64,000 nt of DNA from Pseudomonadota bacterium (lineage in GTDB: Bacteria; Pseudomonadota; Gammaproteobacteria; Steroidobacterales; Woeseiaceae). Location of the stretch: positions 1 through 64,000 of the forward strand of contig JADFSP010000010.1 in NCBI GenBank assembly GCA_022560695.1. Reading direction: 5' to 3'. Each line of letters starts with the position of its first letter. Position 1 is the stretch's first letter. This document shows positions 50,621-58,991 of the stretch, piece by piece. Under the pieces are notes generated by a model. It was given only the letters and a program-made list of their open reading frames with translations. It searched no databases and had not been told where the DNA came from. A program made the position numbers and the translations under genes.

Positions 50621-52156
50621 ATGACTCATGAAAATAATAATATCAATGAGTTAGTCCCGTATCGGATTAAACAGGCTGCGGAAATCGAAGCCGTGACATG
50701 GCAGCAATCGCCCTCCAGCTCGTATCAGGATGCAGGCACGGAGAGTGACGCCAGAACGTTCGACATCACCAAATACGCGGACCTGGATGCACAGCGCAGC
50801 GCAGCCATTTCTGAACTGAAGTCCGTTCTGAGATCGCGCTCGGACACGATCAGCCGCCTCCAGTTCGATATCCAGCAACTGCGTTCGAAATGGGTCGGCC
50901 TCGTAGCGGAAATCGAGGCGCGCGAGGAGATCACGGTCAAGCTCAATTCTGAGCTTGAAAATGTGCGCAGTGCATTGCGACGAAAAACCAAGCTGGTGCA
51001 GGGACGCGACCAGTCGATCAAGTCCCTCAAGCTTAAAATTCACCAGCGAGACGAAGACTATCGTGTGATCGAAGCGTCCAATGAGAACCTTCAAAAACGA
51101 CTTACCGAAAAAGTCAAATCGCTCGTGAAACCGCTGCGCAAACGCGTTGCATCGTCTCCTGGTGAGGTGGACGGCGGGCACCGCGATTTAGCGGCGCAGG
51201 CGGGGCAGCTCGCGAGCCGCGACAGGCTGATTGCCGAGCTTCGCGAGCAATTGCAGCGCACCGAAAGTTATGCGGATGGAATCCGGCAGCAGCTGCACGA
51301 CCACATCAAGTCCGTCGACGAATTGCGGACTTCCCGTGACACGCTGCAGGTCTCGTTGACGCAGGCGAGCGAACGCATTACGCGAATGCTGCAGGAAGCC
51401 GAAGAGCGTCAATCAAGTAATGTCGAATTGAGCGAACAACTCAAGGCGTCCAGCGACGCTCACGCCAAAGAAATTCGCATGTTGCATTTCGAGCTGGGCG
51501 AGGCACAGGAAACTGTTGCACAACACGAACTCGTCGCCGAACAGCTTGCCCTGGACCTGGTCGACTCGCGTGGCTTCAAACATGAACTTGAACGCATGCT
51601 GAGCGTCAACGAAGAACATAATCACACACAGATCGAAGACCTCGAGAAACGCGTCGCGACGCTGCAGGACGGCCTGTCCGAATACGAACAGAAGTTGACG
51701 GCAAAGAGCGACGCCATCAATCGCCTGCTGGCGGAACTCGCCGACAAGAGCCAGCAGATCGATTCATTCGGCCAGATCGAAGACGTCATCCAAAACGTCG
51801 ATGACCGAAAGACGGAAAATTTTGACGCCCCTGCTAAAAGTGATCGGGATCGTATCAGCCGCTTCCTGATAGGCAGCATCGACAACCAGGAATTGCGTTT
51901 TCCGCTGTTCAAGGATCGAGTGACAATCGGCCGTACGCGCCAGAATGACATCCAGCTGAAGGCCGATTTCGTCAGCCGACGGCACGCAGTGATCGTTACT
52001 GAGGGGAAGTCCACACGGGTCATCGACTGGGGCAGCCGCAACGGCGTCTACGTCAATGCCCAACGCATCACCGAGCATTTTCTGCGTGCGGGCGACATAG
52101 TGACGATTGGCACTGCCAATTTTCGCTACGAAGAGCGACAAAAGCGCAAAGTCTGA
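50621..52156 (+). CDS. Coiled-coil protein with C-terminal FHA domain
   Basis: A 511-residue protein. Residues of about 60-385 are long heptad-rich helices, broken near 175-190. The C-terminal 95 residues form an FHA domain: FPLFKDRVTIGRTRQNDIQL, SRRHAVIV and WGSRNGVYVNAQRI, with the conserved phosphothreonine-binding Arg, Ser, His and Asn. FHA domains bind phosphorylated threonines, so a signalling partner such as a kinase is expected, but none is next to it. No membrane segment or signal is visible. Its neighbours are unknown genes, and its function is unknown. Confidence 0.85.
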   Translation: MTHENNNINELVPYRIKQAAEIEAVTWQQSPSSSYQDAGTESDARTFDITKYADLDAQRSAAISELKSVLRSRSDTISRLQFDIQQLRSKWVGLVAEIEAREEITVKLNSELENVRSALRRKTKLVQGRDQSIKSLKLKIHQRDEDYRVIEASNENLQKRLTEKVKSLVKPLRKRVASSPGEVDGGHRDLAAQAGQLASRDRLIAELREQLQRTESYADGIRQQLHDHIKSVDELRTSRDTLQVSLTQASERITRMLQEAEERQSSNVELSEQLKASSDAHAKEIRMLHFELGEAQETVAQHELVAEQLALDLVDSRGFKHELERMLSVNEEHNHTQIEDLEKRVATLQDGLSEYEQKLTAKSDAINRLLAELADKSQQIDSFGQIEDVIQNVDDRKTENFDAPAKSDRDRISRFLIGSIDNQELRFPLFKDRVTIGRTRQNDIQLKADFVSRRHAVIVTEGKSTRVIDWGSRNGVYVNAQRITEHFLRAGDIVTIGTANFRYEERQKRKV

Positions 52157-52261
52157 CGAATTGCCCGCGGTCCTGCCACGAACTGTGAGAACTATCACGG
52201 ATATGTGCCGGCGCCCGGCGTAAGGTGGCACGAGAATCAACAAGGAGCAGGAAGCACCTCA

Positions 52262-52558
52262 ATGCTGAGCGGCGCGGCAAGGAATCCAATCACCCTTGGC
52301 GATATCGAGCGAACGCCTCGAACGCCGGCAAAATTTGCATCTCGCAAGATCTGGTTGCCGAAGATGCTGTACGACGCACTTCCCTATTTCTACCTCACTT
52401 CCGGTTTCGCCGCATTCTTTGCAACCCTGTATGTCAGCGAGTGGTTCTGGATACTCCCGCACTACCTGCTGTTCTCGGCGGCATGCTCACATCTCGGCAT
52501 CGTCATCTATCGCCGCCGCCTCCGCGGTAAGAAACGCGAGCATCAAGACGCCGACTGA
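52262..52558 (+). CDS. Small membrane protein, two predicted helices
   Basis: A 98-residue protein with two hydrophobic segments (about residues 40-58 and 62-82) and a basic tail (RRRLRGKKREHQ). The start ATG 52262 follows a purine-rich stretch (AGGAGCAGGAAG). I do not recognise a family. It lies 105 bases after the FHA gene and overlaps the upstream part of the next frame, so the two membrane proteins may be made together. Confidence 0.65.
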   Translation: MLSGAARNPITLGDIERTPRTPAKFASRKIWLPKMLYDALPYFYLTSGFAAFFATLYVSEWFWILPHYLLFSAACSHLGIVIYRRRLRGKKREHQDAD

Positions 52559-52655
52559 CGCAGTCTCCATTCCTGCCACGCATTCGACCGACGAACTTGA
52601 CCTGCGCGCGACACTGGGCAACGATTGGTCCATCGGTGTTTTTGGAAAATCTCCG

Positions 52656-52988
52656 TTGAGCGAAAATCGAAGTGATCTCAAAAAGACACTGAAGCGTGAG
52701 TCCGCGTTGCTGTTGATGCTATTGCTTCTTGGTCTCGTATTGATGCCGATCGCGATATACGTCATCGGCCGGGACCTTTTCGGCCCATACGGCGGCGCCG
52801 GCTACGGCGAATTCTTCAATCTACTGAGCGGCAAGGTCAGATCGGGTGATCGCGTAGCCTGGTTCCTGGTCTTTTCGCCCTATCTTGCATTGCAGACGTT
52901 GCGGCTGACCCTTTACGGCTGGCGTCGTACGAAGTCAGAACGCATTGCCAGCTCAAGTGGCGGTGGCCGTTCGAGTCAAAATGTGTGA
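52656..52988 (+). CDS. Small membrane protein of unknown function
   Basis: The open frame encodes a protein with one strong hydrophobic segment (LLLMLLLLGLVLMPIAIYVI), a Gly-rich loop and a second weaker segment (WFLVFSPYLALQTL), then a basic end. The start is unclear: TTG 52656 gives 110 residues and has GGAAAA upstream, but protein-like sequence (DELDLRATLGNDWSIGVFG) continues before it with no ATG until well inside the previous gene. I do not recognise a family. Its stop lies in a palindrome resembling a CRP site. Confidence 0.55.
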   Translation: MSENRSDLKKTLKRESALLLMLLLLGLVLMPIAIYVIGRDLFGPYGGAGYGEFFNLLSGKVRSGDRVAWFLVFSPYLALQTLRLTLYGWRRTKSERIASSSGGGRSSQNV

Positions 52989-52999
52989 CGTGCGTCACA
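52984..52999. promoter_or_regulatory. CRP/Vfr-like palindromic site
   Basis: TGTGACGTGCGTCACA matches the CRP core TGTGA-N6-TCACA exactly, and its two seven-base arms are perfect inverts of each other; TTTT follows on the right as in the full consensus. It overlaps a stop codon and lies about 130 bases before the next gene start at 53131. Confidence 0.5.
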
Positions 53000-53054
53000 T
53001 TTTGTCTGCAGGCAATCGGCTATCAAGGCCGCATACGATCAAATCACATCCACT

Positions 53055-53115
53055 GATTGCACGTCCATCGGCGTAGTGTTCATATTCGTCGTAAACGTGC
53101 AATCGCTGGTTGCAC
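53055..53115. promoter_or_regulatory. Three half-site operator-like array
   Basis: GATTGCACGT (53055-53064) and ACGTGCAATC (53095-53104) are perfect inverted arms 30 bases apart. A third half, TTGCAC (53110-53115), makes a second inverted pair with GTGCAA (53098-53103). The array sits just before the gene at 53131, a good place for a regulator to act. Confidence 0.4.
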
Positions 53116-53130
53116 ACTAACCGAGTCGCA

Positions 53131-53496
53131 ATGCTTAGGCGCCTTATCAACTGGTTCAGAATTCAGCCTGAGCCACATGAAAAACTCCCTGCCGACCCGC
53201 TTCCCGGAACAGGCGCCCAGACGCTGCCAGGTTCTGCCAGGTCGATACCCGCCGTACCACGCCGTCAACCCGAGTTTGTTGAGCCGGACCCCAATGTCGC
53301 CGAGGGTAGCGAACGGCACGACAAGGACAGGCGCGCTCCGCGGCGCAGCAAGTACATCCGGGAAGATTCAGGCACCCACGAAACGCTGAAAATCATCGAC
53401 GATTCGCTAGCCGAACCCAACGACGATGACGGCATCGATCCGTACAACACCGGCCGGTTCAATCGGTCGAGAAACTGGGACAAGCGCTCCCGCTGA
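53131..53496 (+). CDS. Hypothetical acidic, low-complexity protein
   Basis: A 121-residue protein starting ATG 53131 (MLRRLINWFRIQPEP). The first dozen residues could form an amphipathic helix that touches a membrane. The rest is rich in Pro, Arg, Asp and Glu and looks disordered, ending NTGRFNRSRNWDKRSR. No family is recognised. Its place after a CRP-like site and an operator-like array suggests regulated expression, but the frame itself has no strong signature. Confidence 0.5.
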   Translation: MLRRLINWFRIQPEPHEKLPADPLPGTGAQTLPGSARSIPAVPRRQPEFVEPDPNVAEGSERHDKDRRAPRRSKYIREDSGTHETLKIIDDSLAEPNDDDGIDPYNTGRFNRSRNWDKRSR

Positions 53497-53595
53497 CAAT
53501 CCATCCCACCTGCCGGACAGGGATGACGCAAGGTTTTTTGAAGACTGTTTTGACCGTGCTAGTCTGCGCTGCTCGGCAGTGTGTGGAGAGCGAAA

Positions 53596-54159
53596 GTGGG
53601 CTTGCGGGTAACCTTCGAACTCAGCGACGACGACCTCAAGCATTTCCGGCTGATAATGCGTGAGGCCCGCAATTCTGCGGCCCGTATTGCGCCGGAAGAT
53701 ATTGTTGCCGCGTCTGAGGACTTGCTGGCCAATATCGGCGACGCCGGTGCGCCGGCATTCATTCTCGAGCGTCTCGAAAATCTCCGGCTTATGATCGACA
53801 TGTTGTCGGATCTCGAGTGGCGGCTACCGCACCAGGAAGCCAATCGTGTGCTCAATGCGCTCGCTTACTTCGCGGAGCCTGAAGATCTGATCCCGGACAG
53901 CATCCCCGGCCTCGGTTTCCTGGATGATGCAATCATGATCGAGCTGGTCGTTCGCGAGTTGAAACATGAAATCGAGGCCTACCAGGACTTTTGCAACTAC
54001 CGGTCCCGGATGGGTATCGAGCGTGGGCAGGCCGCCGGCGTCAATCGCAAGCAGTGGCTCGATAACCGGCGCAAGGAATTACAATCCCGAATGCGACGCA
54101 GACGGTCACGTGGCGAACAGTCAGTGGGCAGCGGGCCTCACCTGCTGCTTTTCAAATAG
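53596..54159 (+). CDS. YkvA-type DUF1232 protein
   Basis: A protein of 187 residues. The middle holds the DUF1232 core: NALAYFAEPEDLIPDSIPGL, followed by GFLDDAIMIELVV, a short amphipathic hairpin shared by YkvA and related proteins. A helical N-terminal half and a basic tail surround it. I choose GTG 53596, since GGAGAG sits five bases upstream; GTG 53581 is possible. The function of DUF1232 proteins is not settled; membrane association is often proposed. Confidence 0.78.
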   Translation: MGLRVTFELSDDDLKHFRLIMREARNSAARIAPEDIVAASEDLLANIGDAGAPAFILERLENLRLMIDMLSDLEWRLPHQEANRVLNALAYFAEPEDLIPDSIPGLGFLDDAIMIELVVRELKHEIEAYQDFCNYRSRMGIERGQAAGVNRKQWLDNRRKELQSRMRRRRSRGEQSVGSGPHLLLFK

Positions 54160-54460
54160 CGCTGCGTCCATGCCACTCGTCCCCGGCGCATGACCGGCCC
54201 GGTGCCACAAGGCGCGCACTGCCCGATCAGCAGCGCAGGGAAACTCACAGCCGATACGATGGTCATAATGCAGTGGACGCCTAGCAGAGTTTCCGGAGTG
54301 GTATATTTCTGCCGGCAAGATACCGTGAGTTATGCTAAATGCGTCCTTGCTTGCAACGCGTCGGGCATCTAGCCTAGTCCTCCATCAATGGGCCCGTGAT
54401 GGAGTACCGGCCAGATCATTACTGCCGCAAAGTGCCGCAAGACCAATAATGGAGAGAACT
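54160..54460. promoter_or_regulatory. prc upstream region with hairpin at 54380-54404
   Basis: No gene is seen in these 301 bases. CTCCATCA (54380-54387) and TGATGGAG (54397-54404) are perfect eight-base inverted arms with a nine-base loop containing GGGCCC. The hairpin would lie in the leader RNA of prc. No T run follows, so it is not a standard terminator; a leader structure or operator is possible. TATGCT near 54333 could be a -10 element. Confidence 0.35.
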
Positions 54461-56572
54461 TTGAGCAAAACCGAGACGCGTCACCACCACTGGTTGGCAG
54501 GCATTCTATTTGGAATGTTGGCTGCAGGGGCCGTTGCCAACGAACATTCGGTGGCCGTCGATAAGCCTCTGGAGCCGGATTCACGACACGAAAATATCGG
54601 CGAGCTGATCGCCCAGTTCGTTCAGAAATCTCATTATCTGCACATTTCCGTCAACGATGACCTGTCATCACGCGTGCTCGATCGTTACATCGATTCACTG
54701 GACAGTAATCGAATGTACCTGCTGGCGAGCGACATTGCGGATTTTGATCAATACCGGTACCGGCTGGACGACATCGTCAAGAGCAGGCCCCTGGACCCCG
54801 TCTACGAGATGTTCAAGGTGTATCGCACCCGTGCGCGGGAACGCCTGAATTTTGCACTGCTGCAGCTTGAGACCGAACCGGATTTTACGAACGATGAGCA
54901 TTTCCAGTTCGATCGCTCCGACGAGCCGTGGATCGAGACGACCGCCGAACTCGATGAGATCTGGCGAAAGCGTGTCAAAAACGATGTTCTGCGACTCGTG
55001 CTCGCAGAGCAGACATGGGAGGAGGCCCAGGAGCTGCTGACAAAGCGCTACACGCGCTACCTGAAGCGCATGGATCAGGTAAAGAGTGACGATGTATTCG
55101 AGACCTTCATGAACGCATTCGCACACACGCTCGATCCGCACTCGAGTTATCTGTCGCCGCGCAATTCCGAGGAATATCGCATCCAGATGAGTCTGTCGTA
55201 CTTCGGTATCGGCGCATCACTGCAAACCGACGAGGATTACGTTCAGATCATCAGCATTATTCCAGGAGGGCCGGCGGCCATCGACGGCAAACTGAAGCCG
55301 AATGACCGAATTACGGGCGTTGCCCAGGGGGATGACGGTGAAATGATCGATGTTGTGGGCTGGCGACTCGATGACGTCGTCGACTTGATTCGCGGCCCCG
55401 CCAACACAGTCGTCCGCTTGCAAATAATTCCTGCCGGCGCCCTGCCCGGCAGCAGCGAAAAAGTGGTCGCGTTGACGCGCGATCAAGTCAAGCTTGAGGA
55501 ACAGGCGGCACAGAGCGACATCATCGACGTTCCCCGGGAAGGTCGCGAGTGGCGCATCGGCATCATTGAAGTGCCGAGTTTTTATCGGGACTATCGCGCT
55601 CTGAGCAATGGCGACAAGAATTACACAAGCACGACCAAAGACGTGAAGCGGCTGATCGCCGAACTCGAAACACAGGGAATTGACGGGCTCGTCCTGGATC
55701 TTCGCGGCAACGGCGGCGGGCACCTGACCGAAGCCACGGCCTTGTCGGGTTTGTTCATCGACAACGGACCCGTCGTCCAACTGCGAAACGCAAATGGCCG
55801 CATCAGTCGCCTGGACGACCCTGATCCCGTCGCCCGGGTTGCCTATAACGGCCCTCTTGCCGTCCTGGTCGATCGATTCAGCGCGTCTGCCTCCGAAATC
55901 TTCGCAGCGGCAATTCAGGACTACGCCCGCGGCGTGATCGTCGGGCAGCAGACTTTCGGCAAGGGAACCGTACAAAATCTGTACTCGCTCGATCAGTACT
56001 TGCCGCCCGAGGGCGACAAGGGCTATGGACAACTGACGATGACGATCGGCAAATATTACCGGGTAACCGGTGAGAGCACCCAGCACCGCGGTGTCGACCC
56101 AGACATACGCCTGCCGTCTCCCATTGATGTGCATGAGATCGGTGAAAGCGTTCGCGACAGCGCATTGCCATGGGACACGATTCAAACGACGCGCTTTCGC
56201 GCCGGACCGCCACTCGAAAGTACGATTCAGTCACTGATGGCAAGTCACTCGGAGCGATCTAAAGACGATCCTAATTTTCGATATCTGATGGACGGCATAC
56301 AAGAATTCGAGGAAGCCCGTACGCGCACAGATGTCTCGCTGAACATCGACGAACGACTCGAGGAACGCGAGCTGGAAGCGGCACGCGCATTAAAGCGGGA
56401 GAATGATCGCCGCATCGCGCTAAATCTCGAGCCGTTGTCCAGCCTCGAGGATCTCGACGAGGATACGCGCCCCGATGTGCTTCTCGATCAGACCGCGGCG
56501 ATCGTTACAGACATGGCGGCACTGCGTGAGACAGGCACTTCACCGACGCAAGCGGCACAAGTGAGGCCCTGA
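54461..56572 (+). CDS. prc: Carboxy-terminal processing protease Prc (Tsp)
   Basis: A periplasmic tail-specific protease of 703 residues. A signal peptide (WLAGILFGMLAAGAVAN) is followed by an N-terminal helical domain, a PDZ domain (about 225-310) and the S41 core. The catalytic Ser is the second Ser of RFSASASEIF, with Lys 25 residues later in FGKGTVQN; both match E. coli Prc. I prefer TTG 54461 because GGAGAG lies just before it; ATG 54449 is four codons earlier. Length is close to E. coli Prc (682). It processes or degrades periplasmic proteins from their C-termini. Confidence 0.95.
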   Translation: MSKTETRHHHWLAGILFGMLAAGAVANEHSVAVDKPLEPDSRHENIGELIAQFVQKSHYLHISVNDDLSSRVLDRYIDSLDSNRMYLLASDIADFDQYRYRLDDIVKSRPLDPVYEMFKVYRTRARERLNFALLQLETEPDFTNDEHFQFDRSDEPWIETTAELDEIWRKRVKNDVLRLVLAEQTWEEAQELLTKRYTRYLKRMDQVKSDDVFETFMNAFAHTLDPHSSYLSPRNSEEYRIQMSLSYFGIGASLQTDEDYVQIISIIPGGPAAIDGKLKPNDRITGVAQGDDGEMIDVVGWRLDDVVDLIRGPANTVVRLQIIPAGALPGSSEKVVALTRDQVKLEEQAAQSDIIDVPREGREWRIGIIEVPSFYRDYRALSNGDKNYTSTTKDVKRLIAELETQGIDGLVLDLRGNGGGHLTEATALSGLFIDNGPVVQLRNANGRISRLDDPDPVARVAYNGPLAVLVDRFSASASEIFAAAIQDYARGVIVGQQTFGKGTVQNLYSLDQYLPPEGDKGYGQLTMTIGKYYRVTGESTQHRGVDPDIRLPSPIDVHEIGESVRDSALPWDTIQTTRFRAGPPLESTIQSLMASHSERSKDDPNFRYLMDGIQEFEEARTRTDVSLNIDERLEERELEAARALKRENDRRIALNLEPLSSLEDLDEDTRPDVLLDQTAAIVTDMAALRETGTSPTQAAQVRP

Positions 56573-56582
56573 CAGCGCCAGT

Positions 56583-56622
56583 TTGCGCGCCAAAAGCCAG
56601 GTGTTATACTCAGCTATAACAC
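56583..56622 (+). promoter_or_regulatory. Promoter with overlapping operator-like palindrome
   Basis: TTGCGC (56583-56588), 16 bases, then TATACT (56605-56610) form a sigma-70-like promoter for the gene at 56653. GTGTTATA (56601-56608) and TATAACAC (56615-56622) are perfect inverted arms around CTCAGC and cover the -10 element, a place where a repressor would block polymerase. The same IR could also act as an RNA hairpin if transcription starts upstream. Confidence 0.5.
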
Positions 56623-56652
56623 TTCGCTGGTGACGGCACCCTGGAGGCTGCT

Positions 56653-57207
56653 GTGAACGCTGGGCAGATACCACCGACATTCGCTGCATATCGCGGCGCG
56701 CATGCAGCAGTGCTGTTGGCGGTCGGTATGGTGTGCATGCCGGCCCTTGCATCTTCCGGTGTGATGCCGTGCGACGAGGGAGCAACGGCGACACAAGGCC
56801 TCGACATCCCCGCAGGGGCATTATCCATTCGGACGATCGATCTGGGCCCCGCAAGTTCCGTTACCGCGAGTGGTCAGTCCCTTGACCAACCCGTTGCGAG
56901 CCGCTCCTGGGCATCACCATCATTGATGCTGTCGCGGCGCGCCGATTCGACAGCGCAAAGAATCTTCGAGGAGCCGCAGTTTTCACCCTCGTCGCAGCTT
57001 GATTCTCTGCCGGCAAGCGCAGGAAAATCGGCACCAGTGGCCGATGCGATCACGCCGTTGCCCGGCGGTGACAAGATTGGACAGCAGGATGGTGTGGACT
57101 TGCACATTCGCAGCGAAGACCAGAACGGGGTTTCGACCCGTTTGCCCGGCGTCACAACAGACGATCTGTTGCGCTTCAAACGACGGATGTATCGCACCGA
57201 CATCTAG
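56653..57207 (+). CDS. Exported hypothetical protein
   Basis: A 184-residue protein from GTG 56653 with GGAG eight bases before it. A signal peptide (HAAVLLAVGMVCMPALA) ends near residue 35. The mature part is Ser/Pro-rich and looks unstructured until a short conserved-looking C-terminal segment (TTDDLLRFKRRMYRTDI). I recognise no family. It has its own promoter and operator-like palindrome and is convergent with the coiled-coil gene downstream. Confidence 0.6.
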   Translation: MNAGQIPPTFAAYRGAHAAVLLAVGMVCMPALASSGVMPCDEGATATQGLDIPAGALSIRTIDLGPASSVTASGQSLDQPVASRSWASPSLMLSRRADSTAQRIFEEPQFSPSSQLDSLPASAGKSAPVADAITPLPGGDKIGQQDGVDLHIRSEDQNGVSTRLPGVTTDDLLRFKRRMYRTDI

Positions 57208-57269
57208 GCGTCTGTCGGACTTTGGATCAATCTACTGCGGCAGACTCCTGGTCGCCACTACGTCCTGTT

Positions 57270-58304
57270 CTACCGGCTCATTATGTTTGCGAGGCCCCAG
57301 TAATTCTGGCCCAGCAGGTTGGCGTCCGTTTTCTTGACGAAGCCATTTGCGTCGATTGCATACACAGTCGAAACTGTACCGGTGTCGGGAACCGTCTCGT
57401 CGTTGTTGTGGAACATCGCGCTCTCGGAGATCAGCTTCGAGCGACGTTGCAATACGTCGGCGACGGCCGTTGTGTTGTCGAGTGATTCCGCCCGAATTCG
57501 GATGCGCTCCAGCAACGATTCACATTCAACCCTCGTGCCGTATCTGAATGCTCCAGGGCTTCTATCGTTGGCCTCTTTTGCCAGCGCCGCAAGATCGTCC
57601 GCCGAAAAATGCAGCCACAGTTGCTGTGCAAACGACAGAATCATGATATTGATCGTGCGCTTCGTCGGCACGTCAAGGCCTGGTTGGTCGGGTTCCGGAA
57701 GCGATTGAATCTTCTCAAGCTCCCGCAACTGGTCCTGCTCTCTTTGCTTCGCGGCGGCAATACTCGCAACGAGTTTGTCCCGGGACGAGGACTTCGAACG
57801 GCCAAATATCCCGGATAAAGCGCCGGAACGCCCGGACCGATTCTGTCCAGACTGTAGTTTTTCCTCAAGCGCCTGCAGATGCGCACGATGCTCGCCGAGT
57901 TGGCCCTCAATCGCCGCTACGCGCTGCAATTGCACCTCCCTCCATTGGGCGACGGTTTGACCGTGTCGCCGAAGCTCGCGCTGCTGTTTGAGTTCCTCGG
58001 CAAACACCTCCAGTTTGCGCTGACACTTCGAATTGAGCCCACGAAGCTGATAGACAACGGTGATCGTGTGCGCCCACTCCGGATCCAGCAACAGACTTTC
58101 GAGATGCTCAAACTTTTGCTGCAGACGCGCCGTAACGCCCTGCTCTTCCTTGATGCGCTCCTGCAGCTGGTACTTCTCCTCACGAAGCCGGGCAAATTCC
58201 TTCTTGAGCTCCGCCCGATTCTTGTAGAGATCCAGCAGCTTGTCGCCTTCGTCCGGTGTCTCCGGCGAACTCCGCAAAATTGCGCTACGTGTGGTCAACG
58301 TCAA
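57270..58304 (-). CDS. Hypothetical coiled-coil protein
   Basis: A 344-residue protein. The N-terminal half has two heptad-rich stretches (about residues 28-70 and 95-155) with a short polar break rich in Ser and Gly. The C-terminal half has a different composition, with one hydrophobic helix (INIMILSFAQQLWLHF), and looks globular. The start is TTG 58304 or the TTG two codons later, which has better spacing to AGAGG. No family is recognised. It could be a scaffold or a surface-associated protein; nothing around it points to a job. Confidence 0.65.
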   Translation of the reverse strand: MTLTTRSAILRSSPETPDEGDKLLDLYKNRAELKKEFARLREEKYQLQERIKEEQGVTARLQQKFEHLESLLLDPEWAHTITVVYQLRGLNSKCQRKLEVFAEELKQQRELRRHGQTVAQWREVQLQRVAAIEGQLGEHRAHLQALEEKLQSGQNRSGRSGALSGIFGRSKSSSRDKLVASIAAAKQREQDQLRELEKIQSLPEPDQPGLDVPTKRTINIMILSFAQQLWLHFSADDLAALAKEANDRSPGAFRYGTRVECESLLERIRIRAESLDNTTAVADVLQRRSKLISESAMFHNNDETVPDTGTVSTVYAIDANGFVKKTDANLLGQNYWGLANIMSR

Positions 58305-58457
58305 TGCCTCTTAACATAATGCCGGACCTGTCACGACGAAGCGGCAAGGTCGTCCAATGATGACAATTGATAAGAGGTTCGACGCTGACTGAATCGACAG
58401 TTTCGCAATCGGACGGGACTGGGGCTCTGAACCCGTCATTATCACCTTGACGGAGTA

Positions 58458-58913
58458 CTAGTACTCGAGCAACAGGTGTCCCTGGTCTGTGAGGTATTCC
58501 AGCCACTTGTTCAGCACGACATTGCGCTTCCAGCGCTCATCAAGCTCGCGACGATGCGCTCGCGCCGGCCGGCGCAATTCTGTGTGCCGGTCTGCACCGC
58601 GAATGCTCATTACCTCGGCTAATCGACCATCGAGATATGCACGAACCTTCATGTCGGGATCGGCCAGCGTACCGTCCTCGCATTCGAAGTGGTACGTCAT
58701 TCCCAGGGTGACCGTGTAACGGCAGCGCTCGAGGATTTCCACGTGTAAATCGCAAGCGCCGGCAACCCGCGAACGGAAACAGCCATCCAGACGTTCGATT
58801 TCCGGAATCAAGCGGAGCAATCGCAAATAGTTGCTTTCATACAGTGCCATCAGACCGACAAAACTTTTCGGTCTGACTATGGCCTCGGGCACGAGTAGTG
58901 AATCAAGCAACAT
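58458..58913 (-). CDS. DUF1249 family protein (YqiB-like)
   Basis: A 151-residue protein of the DUF1249 family, in E. coli encoded near the cpdA region. Family marks are the YESNYLRLLRLIPE segment near the N-terminus, YTVTLGMTYHFECEDG, and the end RWKRNVVLNKWLEYLTDQGHL. Function is unknown. It stands alone on the minus strand between the coiled-coil gene and ppsR; a perfect 14-base palindrome covers its stop codon. Confidence 0.85.
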   Translation of the reverse strand: MLLDSLLVPEAIVRPKSFVGLMALYESNYLRLLRLIPEIERLDGCFRSRVAGACDLHVEILERCRYTVTLGMTYHFECEDGTLADPDMKVRAYLDGRLAEVMSIRGADRHTELRRPARAHRRELDERWKRNVVLNKWLEYLTDQGHLLLEY

Positions 58914-58991
58914 GCAGCCAATATAGCACAGGGATTCGAGGACTAAATGTGCGCAAACAACGATTCAGAACGTGCACTGAAAAAACACGAT

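Noticed and set aside
58453..58466. Perfect palindrome GAGTACTAGTACTC
   Set aside because: It is short, covers a stop codon and has no T run or link to a promoter; chance is a fair explanation.
42555..58913. A new defence or toxin-antitoxin island
   Set aside because: No nuclease, toxin, restriction, retron or known defence domain is seen, and the genes lack the packed layout of such islands.
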